From a bacterium (GTDB lineage: Bacteria; Verrucomicrobiota; Kiritimatiellia; UBA8416), in NCBI GenBank assembly GCA_020048935.1, contig JAIFLS010000229.1, positions 1-9,891 of the forward strand: a stretch of DNA of 9,891 nucleotides, in the 5' to 3' direction. Shown in pieces: positions 1 to 7,356 of the stretch (positions are counted from its first letter, which is position 1; each line of letters opens with the position of its first letter). The position numbers were made by a program, and so were the translations under genes. The notes beneath the pieces are model-generated. The model saw only the letters and a list, made by a program, of their open reading frames with translations. It ran no database searches and had not been told where the DNA came from.

Positions 1-2
1 TG

Positions 3-293
3 ATGAAGAAGGTTCTGGTAGCAGTGATGGCGGGTGTTCTGGTCGGTTCCATGTTCATGGCGGGGCAGGTTCAGGCGAAGGAGAAGGGCGGCGGCGGACC
101 GGCTGTTATTTCTTTCTTCCTTCCGGGCGTGGGCGAGTGGATTAATAGTGATCAGGAAGGTTCTTACCCCTTTGGCGAATGTATCGTCGGAGCACTGTGC
201 TTTCCATTCATGATCAGTTCCGTAATCGATGCGGCTGGTGGCGCCACCGATCGGGATATGCGGTTTGAGTTCTGGTCCGCACCGAAGAAGTAA
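3..293 (+). CDS. Small exported protein with LPGVGEW membrane motif
   Basis: A 96-aa protein of unknown function. Residues 1-25 form a clear signal peptide: MKK, a hydrophobic core, then a likely cleavage site after VQA. A glycine stretch follows, then a hydrophobic segment with LPGVGEW at about 40-46, and a second hydrophobic stretch at about 60-75 containing Cys60 and Cys66. The tail is short and polar. LPG-x-G-E/Q followed by a glycine-bearing hydrophobic segment also occurs near the C-terminus of the TPR protein at 845-1765, so both may carry a TM2/DUF5683-like membrane module (inference). The start is the first ATG, but its ribosome binding site lies outside the window, so an upstream start cannot be excluded. 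It lies in the same direction as yidD but is separated from it by an intrinsic terminator. Being a real gene: likely. Function: unknown. Confidence 0.75.
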   Translation: MKKVLVAVMAGVLVGSMFMAGQVQAKEKGGGGPAVISFFLPGVGEWINSDQEGSYPFGECIVGALCFPFMISSVIDAAGGATDRDMRFEFWSAPKK

Positions 294-311
294 ACAGCGA
301 AACTTCGCTGT
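294..311 (+). other. Short hairpin directly after the stop codon
   Basis: ACAGCGA and TCGCTGT are perfect complements (7 bp) around the loop AACT. The hairpin begins on the base after the TAA stop of the small exported protein. It has no U-tract of its own, and the intrinsic terminator follows 10 nt later. It may stabilise the transcript's 3' end or help attenuate transcription into yidD; neither role can be proven from sequence. Confidence 0.5.
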
Positions 312-320
312 GAAGAGAGA

Positions 321-352
321 GATACCACGTGCATAACGTGGTATCTTTTTTT
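321..352 (+). terminator. Strong rho-independent terminator
   Basis: GATACCACGT and ACGTGGTATC form a perfect 10-bp stem around a 5-nt loop (GCATA), followed at once by seven T residues (346-352). The other strand has no matching T-tract, so it should act only on + strand transcripts, ending the small exported-protein gene. It stops just 25 nt before the yidD ATG. Confidence 0.88.
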
Positions 353-377
353 CTGGTTTCGATGACGGGGCTGAACT

Positions 378-848
378 ATGAAAACGACGCAAAATACCAG
401 CAGGGCCGGCTTACTGGCAGCATTGTTTTGCGTGGTGGGTGCGCTGACACCCGCCGTGGCCGCACACTCGGCATTCATGGAGCCTTGGTCCGCAAGCTCC
501 CGTGATCCGATCATGGAACCATCCCTCCATAAGAGCGAGCATTCATCTGGGATTCCGTTTGATACCGGTCGGAGCCTAACGCGTGATTTTTCTTTCGGCT
601 GGCTCCGTTTTTACCAGCGGTTTCTCTCGCCGGTAGGCACGGTACGATGCCCCATGGAGCCATCGTGCTCCCGCTACAGCATACAAGCCATCAATACTCA
701 TGGCATGACCAAGGGGATCGTAATGACGGCAGACCGACTTCTTCACGAGGCCGATGAGAAGCGCTGGGCCATGCAGATTCGCCACAAAGGTGGGGTGAAA
801 TATCTGGATCCCTTGGAGAATAATGATTTCTGGTGGTATCGACGATGA
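378..848 (+). CDS. yidD: Exported YidD-domain protein (membrane protein insertion efficiency factor family)
   Basis: A 156-aa protein whose YidD (DUF37) domain spans about residues 72-135. LRFYQRFLSPVG is followed by Cys91, PSCSRYSIQAI with Cys97, then HGMTKGI and a second helix, matching the family pattern of RFYQRxISP, C-x5-C-S-x-Y and A-I-x-x-H-G. YidD proteins act at the inner membrane beside the YidC insertase. Typical members are about 70-90 aa and start almost directly with the domain. This one has an extra N-terminal part: a signal-peptide-like segment (1-29, ending AVAA) and a polar linker of about 40 residues, which suggests that the domain lies outside the cytoplasm or is membrane-anchored. 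The Shine-Dalgarno is weak (ACGGGG). The stop overlaps the next gene's ATG as ATGA, so the two are translationally coupled. No yidC, rnpA or rpmH is nearby, unlike the classic locus. Confidence 0.85.
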   Translation: MKTTQNTSRAGLLAALFCVVGALTPAVAAHSAFMEPWSASSRDPIMEPSLHKSEHSSGIPFDTGRSLTRDFSFGWLRFYQRFLSPVGTVRCPMEPSCSRYSIQAINTHGMTKGIVMTADRLLHEADEKRWAMQIRHKGGVKYLDPLENNDFWWYRR

Positions 849-1765
849 ACTATATCAGGGGAGTGGTGATTGCTTGTTATCTGTTACTGGCAGCGGCGGC
901 CGGCCCAGCCCAGGCCGGTACATCAGCTGCTGAAGTGCTGGCGTTCGCGGATCAATTATTTGGACAGAAGGACTATTATCGCGCGATCACGGAGTATAAG
1001 CGTTATTTGTTTCTAGAGCCGCGGGGCGAGGACGCGGTTACGGCTGAGTTCCAGATTGGCATGTCCTACTTGAACGGGGACAAGCTGGAGACGGCCATAG
1101 AGGTTTTCTCTGAGCTGGCGGATAGGCACATCAATGAGGTCATTGGCCGAAAGGCACTGCTGATGACGGCTGAGGCCTACTCGGGGCTCAAGAAGTATCG
1201 GGAAGCGCAGGATTCGCTGGAGAAGAGCCTGGCTATATATCCAGAGCATCCGGACAATGATGCCGTCAGAGTCCTGATTGGCTGGTGCCTGCTGCGCCAA
1301 GGAGAAACCGCGTCGGCGCGCGAGGCGTTCAGTCGTTGCGGAATCGACTCGCCATTGCGAAGCCAGGCCGAAAGAATGATTGGGGAAACAAGCGGTTACG
1401 ATAGATTGCCGCTGAAATCGCCCCTTCTGGCCGGCTCCCTTTCCGCCGTTTTACCCGGTGCCGGGCAGTTGTATGTAGGCCGCCCGCGCGATGGAATGCT
1501 TGCGTTTCTGATCAACGGCACCCTGATACTGGCCGCGGTAGAGGCGTTCGATAAGGACCAGAACTTTGCCGGTAGCGTGTTTGTGTTACTTGATGTCAGT
1601 TGGTACGCGGGTAATATTTACAATGCGGTTAATGGCGCGCACAAGGTAAACCGAAGCCGCAAGCAAGATTTCCTGGATGAGGTCGAGGTCAAATGCGGTA
1701 TCATGAGTTCCAGCGACCCCCGTGATGGACTCTCCCCGACATTGGCATTCCGGACTCGGTTCTAG
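845..1765 (+). CDS. Exported TPR protein with C-terminal PGxGQ (TM2/DUF5683-like) membrane module
   Basis: A 306-aa protein if started at ATG 845, which overlaps the yidD stop as ATGA. A GTG at 833 would add four residues and is less likely. Residues 1-24 are a signal peptide ending AQA. Residues 30-180 hold helical tetratricopeptide-like repeats, with the TPR/YbgF-type phrases YYRAITEYKRYLFLEP, AEFQIGMSYL, AIEVFSELAD and AREAFSRC. Residues about 195-270 carry LPGAGQLYVGRPRDG, then two hydrophobic stretches and WYAGNIYNAVNGAHKVN, a conserved-looking module of the TM2/DUF5683 type. The protein is probably periplasmic repeats tethered to a membrane by this C-terminal module (inference). Coupling to YidD suggests joint work in envelope protein assembly. 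The 3' end converges on the LolA-like gene with a shared CTAG. Confidence 0.82.
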   Translation: MNYIRGVVIACYLLLAAAAGPAQAGTSAAEVLAFADQLFGQKDYYRAITEYKRYLFLEPRGEDAVTAEFQIGMSYLNGDKLETAIEVFSELADRHINEVIGRKALLMTAEAYSGLKKYREAQDSLEKSLAIYPEHPDNDAVRVLIGWCLLRQGETASAREAFSRCGIDSPLRSQAERMIGETSGYDRLPLKSPLLAGSLSAVLPGAGQLYVGRPRDGMLAFLINGTLILAAVEAFDKDQNFAGSVFVLLDVSWYAGNIYNAVNGAHKVNRSRKQDFLDEVEVKCGIMSSSDPRDGLSPTLAFRTRF

Positions 1766-2532
1766 GGGCTGATGACCTCAACGCCTTCAGGTGGGTTAAA
1801 CTGAAATAATTCATCAGGCAGGAGTTCGTTGACCCTGATATTGCTTATTGATATTTGACTCTTGATCAATCCTTTATCTGTCCTGTAGAGCGCCTTGATA
1901 TCCTGGGGAAACCAGAAATCGGGACCGACCTTGATGAACTGGGATGCCTTTGTTTGCATCACCAGATCGCCGGCTTCGTCGTAAAGATCATAATGAATCA
2001 AGGTGCCCTTTTCGCGATCTGCATGGACCACGAATTTCGGATTCCGTCCATGGACGATGGTGATGTTGCCATTGTCCTGACTGACACTGCTAACCCGGCC
2101 CAGCAGATTCGAGTAAGAGCCAAGACGCAGTCCGTCCACTGACACATGAGTCAGGATTGACATAATGGTTTCCATTCTCTTTTCCTGCGGCATGGCCTCC
2201 AGATCGGTTTTCAGCGCTCTTTTTGCCGAAGGAATGTACTCCCAGATGCTGTTTTCGTTGATCACGAGGTGACGGTGTAAGGGCTTGAAATATTCCACCT
2301 TGATCCATTCTGGATCCTTGTGTTTCAGATCCCATTTCTCCTCCACTGTTTGCTTACCGGAGGTTGTTACCCTGTTCACGGTATAGGATAGTGAGCTAAG
2401 GGTTGAAAACCGGTTGTTCATGAGCTCGAAGAGATCCCTGGCGTCATCGGCCGGAGCCGCTGCCGACGGGGATAAGCAAAAAAGGAAACATAGGAAAGAA
2501 CAGGAAGCGCGGCTAAAAAGTCCATTATTCAT
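1762..2532 (-). CDS. LolA-like outer-membrane lipoprotein-sorting family protein
   Basis: A 256-aa secreted protein. I place the start at the ATG at 2532 because AGGAAA sits 5 nt upstream and the first 26 residues then form a clean signal peptide ending SAAA. The upstream ATG at 2601 would add 23 polar residues and lacks a good Shine-Dalgarno. The mature part reads as the LolA-like fold (COG2834): an N-terminal helix DLFELMNNRFSTLSSLSY, a run of beta strands with alternating hydrophobics, a central helix around EKRMETIMSILT, and the typical ending FQFNPPEGVEVI. LolA-type proteins carry lipids or lipoproteins across the periplasm; LolA-like homologues also serve exporters or sigma-factor sensing. 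No lolB, lolCDE or RND exporter is in the window, so the cargo is unknown. The stop overlaps that of the convergent TPR gene. Confidence 0.78.
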   Translation of the reverse strand: MNNGLFSRASCSFLCFLFCLSPSAAAPADDARDLFELMNNRFSTLSSLSYTVNRVTTSGKQTVEEKWDLKHKDPEWIKVEYFKPLHRHLVINENSIWEYIPSAKRALKTDLEAMPQEKRMETIMSILTHVSVDGLRLGSYSNLLGRVSSVSQDNGNITIVHGRNPKFVVHADREKGTLIHYDLYDEAGDLVMQTKASQFIKVGPDFWFPQDIKALYRTDKGLIKSQISISNIRVNELLPDELFQFNPPEGVEVISP

Positions 2533-2537
2533 AATTG

Positions 2538-2543
2538 TTTCCT
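2538..2543 (-). promoter_or_regulatory. Shine-Dalgarno that fixes the LolA-like start
   Basis: On the minus strand AGGAAA lies 5 nt before the ATG at 2532 (AGGA core at 7 nt). It favours the start that gives a proper signal peptide over the upstream ATG at 2601. Confidence 0.65.
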
Positions 2544-2710
2544 GACTGCCATTACTACGGACCGAGATTTGCTCGGAATGCTGAAATAACTGACGAATCA
2601 TGTCCAGCTAAATAATCAAAGCAGCGCGAACCATATCACCGAATAGGGGAATCTACTTGTCTTTCGCCCTTGGTTATGAGACCATCCTCGTTTGATTTTT
2701 CCAACCAAAG

Positions 2711-2716
2711 AGGAGG
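2711..2716 (+). promoter_or_regulatory. Strong Shine-Dalgarno of the phosphofructokinase gene
   Basis: A full AGGAGG stands 6 nt before ATG 2723. It is the best ribosome binding site in the window and implies high translation. The 190-bp divergent region upstream must hold promoters for this gene and for the LolA-like gene, but I see no convincing -35/-10 pair. Confidence 0.85.
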
Positions 2717-2722
2717 AACACG

Positions 2723-3949
<1,227 letters not shown>

Positions 3950-3985
3950 GCCGTTGACTGATTTTGAGTAGGCCGGATGTGCAGA

Positions 3986-4014
3986 TGTAGCCCAGTTGCG
4001 CCGCAACTGAGGCA
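3986..4014 (+). repeat. REP-like hairpin 1 (GTAG-headed)
   Basis: A 29-nt unit: TGTA, then GCC (3990-3992), CAGTTGC (3993-3999), loop GCC, GCAACTG (4003-4009), an unpaired A, and GGC (4011-4013). The stem is 7 bp plus 3 bp separated by one bulge. A GTAG tetranucleotide next to an imperfect palindrome is the known architecture of repetitive extragenic palindromes mobilised by RAYT (TnpA-REP) transposases. It pairs with the inverted unit at 4084-4112. Confidence 0.75.
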
Positions 4015-4083
4015 ACGGGGATGCGCTCGCGATAACGCAGATTCTCGAGGGTATGCCAAACAACAGTTCGCTTACAACACGGA

Positions 4084-4112
4084 AGCCGCGCTCGCGGCGC
4101 GAGCGGGCTACA
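4084..4112 (-). repeat. REP-like hairpin 2 (inverted partner)
   Basis: Read on the minus strand this is another 29-nt unit: TGTA, GCC, CGCTCGC, loop GCC, GCGAGCG, one bulged C, GGCT. It matches hairpin 1 at 21 of 29 positions. Six of the eight differences are three exchanged base pairs in the stem (A-T to G-C, G-C to C-G, T-A to C-G), so the fold is kept. The bulge is at the same position in both units. Confidence 0.75.
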
Positions 4113-4166
4113 GTTGTAGGTCGAAAATACGAAAACAGTGAAGTTCTAGGCGCGCGGAACCCGAAA

Positions 4167-5576
4167 ATGATGCACACACATCCAGAGCACCCGACGCCTG
4201 ATGCCGCCTCGCGCGGCAGAGCCGGCAGTCGACGGCGCTCGTTGCGGTTCGTGGCGATCGGGGGCTGCCTGGCGATGATCTATGGCGTGGGGGTCGGAAG
4301 CCCGGCGACGACGGAATTCTTCCGCGCCATCGGAGCCAATGAGTTCCACTTCGGCCTGATCACCGGCATTCCCATGATCATGCTGCTGATGCAGTTTGCC
4401 GGCGCCGCCGCGCTCAACCGTGCCAGGCGCCGCAAGCCCCTCTTCATCGCCTGCCTGATCATCTGCCGGCTGCTCTTCTTGCCGATCGCCTTCCTGCCCT
4501 TCCTTCTGGGCAGGACTGGCCAGCCGCTGATGATACCCGTTGTGATTGCCTTGCTGGCCATCAGCGCCGCCACGCACAACTTCGCGATACCCTTCTGGTT
4601 TTCCTGGATGGCGGACCTGATTCCAAAGCGCATCATCAACCGGGTTTGGGGCTGGCGGCAGATGGCGATGCACATCACCTGGACAGCAGCATTCCTGATG
4701 GTCACGCTTGCTCTTTACCTGATTGACAAACCCGTGACCCTCATCTTTCCTGCCCTTGTCCTGATCGCCGTTGTCGCGGGCGTGATCGACATCCTGCTTT
4801 TCCTGGATGTGGACGAGCCTCCCAACCTCATCACTGACAACAGCCACCCATGGGCTGACTTCATGGAACCCCTGCGGCATCCACTCTATCGACGCTTCGT
4901 GGCGTTTTCCTGCGCATGGAGCTTTTCCTGCACACTGGCCGCCTCGTTCATGCTCCTTTACGTACTCAAGGAACTCCACCTCGCCCCTTGGAAAGCCAGC
5001 TTGATCTGGTGCGTGCAGGGAGTCGGCATGGCGGCGGCCTCCAGCATGTGGGGGCGCCTTGCCGACCGTTACGGCAACCGGCCGGTGCTCAAGTTCTGCA
5101 CGACGCTGAAACCGATGATCGTGATCGTGTTCCTGCTCCTGACGCCGGAAAATGTCGTCTGGCTGCTGCCGCTGGCCTTTTTCCCGGACGGCGCACTGAA
5201 TGCAGGGAACACCTTGGCCACCAACGGCTACATGCTTTCCATAGCCCCCCGGCAAAACCGATCGATGTTCATCGCCACCATCACCGGGCTGGCTGGCGTC
5301 TGCGGGGGACTATCGGCCATGGCTGGAGGATTCCTGCTGGAGCGGATTTCCGGCTGGGAAGCAACATTGCTAGGGCATCAGTTGAATGCATATCACGCGA
5401 TTTTCGGCATCAGCCTGCTCTTGCGGCTGCTGTGCCAGCCATTGGTGCGGCGCATCGAGGAACCCGGCTCAAGGCATACGCGGCAGATCATCGGGGCGAT
5501 GATGGACGAGTGGCCGATGTGGATCGTCCGTTTCCCCGTCGGGCTCTACCGCCGCTACCGCGACCCCCGCCCATGA
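4167..5576 (+). CDS. Major facilitator superfamily (MFS) transporter
   Basis: A 469-aa inner-membrane protein with about twelve hydrophobic helices. The clearest family mark is motif A in the loop of the second half, GRLADRYGNRP (residues 296-306); the matching loop of the first half is degenerate (LNRARRRKP). TM1 begins around residue 27 after a His/Arg-rich cytoplasmic leader. The frame is open back to an ATG at 4053, but that stretch overlaps the REP-like element and codes for a low-complexity Arg-rich peptide, so I choose ATG 4167 (a second ATG at 4170 is equally possible); its Shine-Dalgarno is weak. The substrate cannot be named. The C-terminus has a hydrophilic tail ending YRRYRDPRP, whose coding DNA overlaps the convergent EamA gene by 89 bp. 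Confidence 0.85.
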   Translation: MMHTHPEHPTPDAASRGRAGSRRRSLRFVAIGGCLAMIYGVGVGSPATTEFFRAIGANEFHFGLITGIPMIMLLMQFAGAAALNRARRRKPLFIACLIICRLLFLPIAFLPFLLGRTGQPLMIPVVIALLAISAATHNFAIPFWFSWMADLIPKRIINRVWGWRQMAMHITWTAAFLMVTLALYLIDKPVTLIFPALVLIAVVAGVIDILLFLDVDEPPNLITDNSHPWADFMEPLRHPLYRRFVAFSCAWSFSCTLAASFMLLYVLKELHLAPWKASLIWCVQGVGMAAASSMWGRLADRYGNRPVLKFCTTLKPMIVIVFLLLTPENVVWLLPLAFFPDGALNAGNTLATNGYMLSIAPRQNRSMFIATITGLAGVCGGLSAMAGGFLLERISGWEATLLGHQLNAYHAIFGISLLLRLLCQPLVRRIEEPGSRHTRQIIGAMMDEWPMWIVRFPVGLYRRYRDPRP

Positions 5577-6426
5577 GACCGGCCGCCCCGCCTGCCACGA
5601 CAAGACCGCCTGCAATCCCTAGAATGCTGACGGTCAGCCGCCACCCGTCGGGACGTTCCCCGAAGACGATCAACGCCGCCAGCACGCCCAGGGGGATCTT
5701 GACATTGTTGAACACACCCAACACCCCGGGATTGACCTTCCTGGCACCGAGGTTCCACAGGAAGAAAGCCACCGCTGACGGAACCGCACCGAGATAAAGC
5801 AGAACCCACCACTGCGTGGACGACGGACGGAACGCCGCCAGTCCGCCGGGGATCGCGAGCGCACCGGTCACCAGTACTGCCCCCAGGTACAGGAGACCGA
5901 AATGCCGCATGCCATTGCCGCCCGCCAGTCCCGGCTCCCGTTCCATCATCAGCTTGTACTCCACCTGTCCGGCGGCAAAACAAAGATTGGAAACCTGGAT
6001 CATCACGATCCCCGGCAGCATGCCACCGCCGATCCTTTTCACGCTGAACAAGACCGCGACACCCACGATACCGAGCACCGCGGCCACGAAATAGGCCATG
6101 CGGAAACGCCCGCGGCGCCAGCCATCCAGCAGCGTGACAAATAAAGGGGTCATGATGGTGAACAATGCCACCTCATGACCGGCCAGTGATTGGTAAGCCT
6201 GGATGTAGACGGCATACATCAGGCCGTACTGCACCGCCCCGATCGCCATCAGGCGCACCGCCTGCTGCCAGGCAACACCGCGAACGCGCAGGAACGGCGC
6301 GGCTATCACCAGCGAGATCAGCAGGCGCACAAAGGCGACCGACTGCGAATCCAACCCGCCCAGATAGCGTCCGATCAACCCGAACGAGAACGCCCACATT
6401 AACGATGCCAAAGCCAGATAGCCCAT
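5488..6426 (-). CDS. EamA/DMT-family transporter (ten-helix exporter)
   Basis: A 312-aa inner-membrane protein of the drug/metabolite transporter superfamily. Two EamA repeats are visible. The first half starts MGYLALASLMWAFSF and runs to a GIVGVAVLF helix at about 119-127. The second has the typical NLGARKVNPGVLGVFNNVKIPLGVLAALIVFGERP (about 225-259) followed by the last helix GIAGGLVVAGGAA. Family members export amino acids, amines or other metabolites; the substrate is unknown. The start at 6426 is chosen because GAAGGGGG sits 6 nt upstream; a GTG at 6465 would add 13 residues with a poorer site. After the last helix, about 28 Gly/Arg/Ser residues are encoded on the antisense strand of the MFS gene's 3' end, so this tail may be a read-through extension. 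Confidence 0.86.
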   Translation of the reverse strand: MGYLALASLMWAFSFGLIGRYLGGLDSQSVAFVRLLISLVIAAPFLRVRGVAWQQAVRLMAIGAVQYGLMYAVYIQAYQSLAGHEVALFTIMTPLFVTLLDGWRRGRFRMAYFVAAVLGIVGVAVLFSVKRIGGGMLPGIVMIQVSNLCFAAGQVEYKLMMEREPGLAGGNGMRHFGLLYLGAVLVTGALAIPGGLAAFRPSSTQWWVLLYLGAVPSAVAFFLWNLGARKVNPGVLGVFNNVKIPLGVLAALIVFGERPDGWRLTVSILGIAGGLVVAGGAAGLMGGGRGSGGRARRGNGRSTSATRPSSPR

Positions 6427-6432
6427 GATCAG

Positions 6433-6440
6433 CCCCCTTC
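6433..6440 (-). promoter_or_regulatory. Shine-Dalgarno of the EamA transporter gene
   Basis: On the minus strand GAAGGGGG stands 6 nt before ATG 6426. It supports this start over the GTG at 6465. Confidence 0.6.
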
Positions 6441-6479
6441 GCCCAAACGCTCCCGACGATACCACCGCCCCACCCCGAT

Positions 6480-6608
6480 CTCAACTTCATTCACCACCGG
6501 GGCAAGCCCGGCGGGATCTCGAGCATCAAAACAGCAAAGGAGCTGGCCGTACTCCTGGCCCGGTTGAAACTGCGACTCCCGAATGTGCCACAGGAACTGA
6601 AAATGTAG
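6480..6608 (+). pseudogene. Possible 3' remnant of a coding gene
   Basis: In one frame the DNA reads LNFIHHRGKPGG, then SSIKTAKELAVLLARLKLRLP and a short tail to a TAG at 6606. The piece looks like a protein C-terminus, with a basic GKPGG turn and a long amphipathic helix, and is more protein-like than other frames here. The frame runs back only to a TGA at 6426, has no good start, and its upstream part is proline-rich, so the rest of the gene would be missing. I cannot name the family; a transposase tail is one guess. It could also be chance. Confidence 0.3.
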
Positions 6609-6716
6609 TCAAGACTTTTGAGATCGTTTTGTTGATTTGCAACGACTTACGACTTCAGGAAGCGCCTAACTGGCGAACTCAGGTTAAATAGGCCCAATAT
6701 CGATTCGGAACATCGC

Positions 6717-6762
6717 ATTTTATATATTGACATATAATATCACTGTTTGAGAGTATTTGCTC
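6717..6762 (+). promoter_or_regulatory. AT-rich promoter/operator zone of the AbiE operon (tentative)
   Basis: An AT-rich stretch directly before abiEi with TTGACA at 6727-6732 and TATAAT at 6733-6738. These two boxes touch, so they cannot form one promoter; either could pair with a weaker partner. ATATT and AATAT (6725-6729 and 6737-6741) form a short inverted repeat. AATATC occurs at 6696-6701 and 6737-6742, with its inverse at 6766-6771. Known AbiEi antitoxins repress their operon by binding inverted repeats at the promoter, so an operator here is expected, but the exact site is unproven. Confidence 0.35.
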
Positions 6763-7356
6763 ATGGATATTAAGAAATACAGGGAAATCGAAAAATGGGC
6801 AACCGAACTGGACGGCGTTTTTACCCTTGCCGATCTGAAGGTTGTGCTGAATGAGACCGCCGATCCGACCCTCTATCGTGCGATTGCCAGGCTGGTGAGC
6901 AGCGGAGAATTACTCAAGGTCAAGCGAGGTATCTACGCCACGACGGGCGCATCACTGGCGACGATCAGCAACCGGATCGATCCGAACGCCTATATTTCCA
7001 CCGGCACCGTACTTGCACGGCACGCCGTCATCGGATCCATCCCCGCACATAAGCTACAGGCGATCAAGGTGGGGCGTCCACGCTTGTATTCATGCGCAAT
7101 CGGCAAGATTGAGCACCTCAGCATCAGTCCACACCTCTATTTCGGATTTAGCGATGTTGCCGGCATACGCATCGCCTCTCCGGAGAAAGCATTCCTCGAC
7201 GTCTGCTACTTCACCTACCGCGGTCACCGTTTTTCCTTTGACCCGGACACGGACATCAACCTTGAGGCTCTGGATTTCGACCGGATCGAACGCGATCTGG
7301 ACGCATACGATCCCCGATTCGTCTCATTTTTCAACAGCCACTGGAAACGACCATGA
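6763..7356 (+). CDS. abiEi: AbiEi family antitoxin / transcriptional repressor
   Basis: A 197-aa cytoplasmic DNA-binding protein, the antitoxin of a type IV toxin-antitoxin (abortive infection) pair. Residues about 18-60 form a winged helix-turn-helix of the AbiEi type (FTLADLKVVL, PTLYRAIARLVSSGELLKVKRGIY). The middle is the AbiEi core, and ASPEKAFLD at 138-146 is the family's typical C-terminal motif. I take ATG 6763, with GAGAG 9 nt upstream; a TTG at 6757 would add two residues. Known homologues neutralise the toxin without a stable complex and autorepress the operon. The stop overlaps the toxin ATG as ATGA. Confidence is high because partner and order match the family. Confidence 0.88.
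   Translation: MDIKKYREIEKWATELDGVFTLADLKVVLNETADPTLYRAIARLVSSGELLKVKRGIYATTGASLATISNRIDPNAYISTGTVLARHAVIGSIPAHKLQAIKVGRPRLYSCAIGKIEHLSISPHLYFGFSDVAGIRIASPEKAFLDVCYFTYRGHRFSFDPDTDINLEALDFDRIERDLDAYDPRFVSFFNSHWKRP

Larger units (their letters stand above)
3986..4112. mobile_element. BIME-like element: two REP units in inverted orientation
   Basis: A 127-bp intergenic element bounded by TGTAGCCC and GGGCTACA, with the two hairpins facing each other across a 69-nt spacer. This is the layout of a bacterial interspersed mosaic element or a small non-autonomous REP element. No transposase is in the window. It fills most of the gap between the phosphofructokinase and MFS genes, where its hairpins could also slow transcription or protect the 3' end. 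Neither hairpin has a U-tract, so it is not a classical terminator. Confidence 0.65.
6427..6762. other. 336-bp region without an intact gene
   Basis: This region lies between the divergent EamA and AbiE genes. The EamA-proximal half is GC-rich and holds a possible coding remnant (6480-6608). The AbiE-proximal half (about 6605-6762) turns AT-rich and ends in the AbiE promoter zone. Minor hairpins are present (CCGGG/CCCGG at 6497-6511, CGCC/GGCG at 6663-6675), neither with a T-tract. I see no RNA gene. Confidence 0.6.

Noticed and set aside
2668..2710. Weak inverted repeat (TTGGTT/AACCAA) upstream of the phosphofructokinase gene, possible riboswitch or operator
   Set aside because: The stem is only 6 bp with a loop of more than 25 nt and no conserved core; it is likely chance.
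4053..4166. N-terminal extension of the MFS protein from an upstream ATG
   Set aside because: The stretch overlaps the REP-like element and encodes an Arg-rich peptide unlike any transporter leader; ATG 4167 is more plausible.
4146..5255. A 369-codon open frame on the minus strand opposite the MFS gene
   Set aside because: It is an antisense shadow in GC-rich DNA: its composition is His/Gln/Gly/Asp-rich without any domain, while the + strand encodes a clear twelve-helix transporter with motif A.
6727..6738. TTGACA next to TATAAT as a consensus promoter
   Set aside because: The boxes are adjacent with zero spacer, so they cannot form one sigma-70 promoter. Only a tentative promoter zone is annotated.
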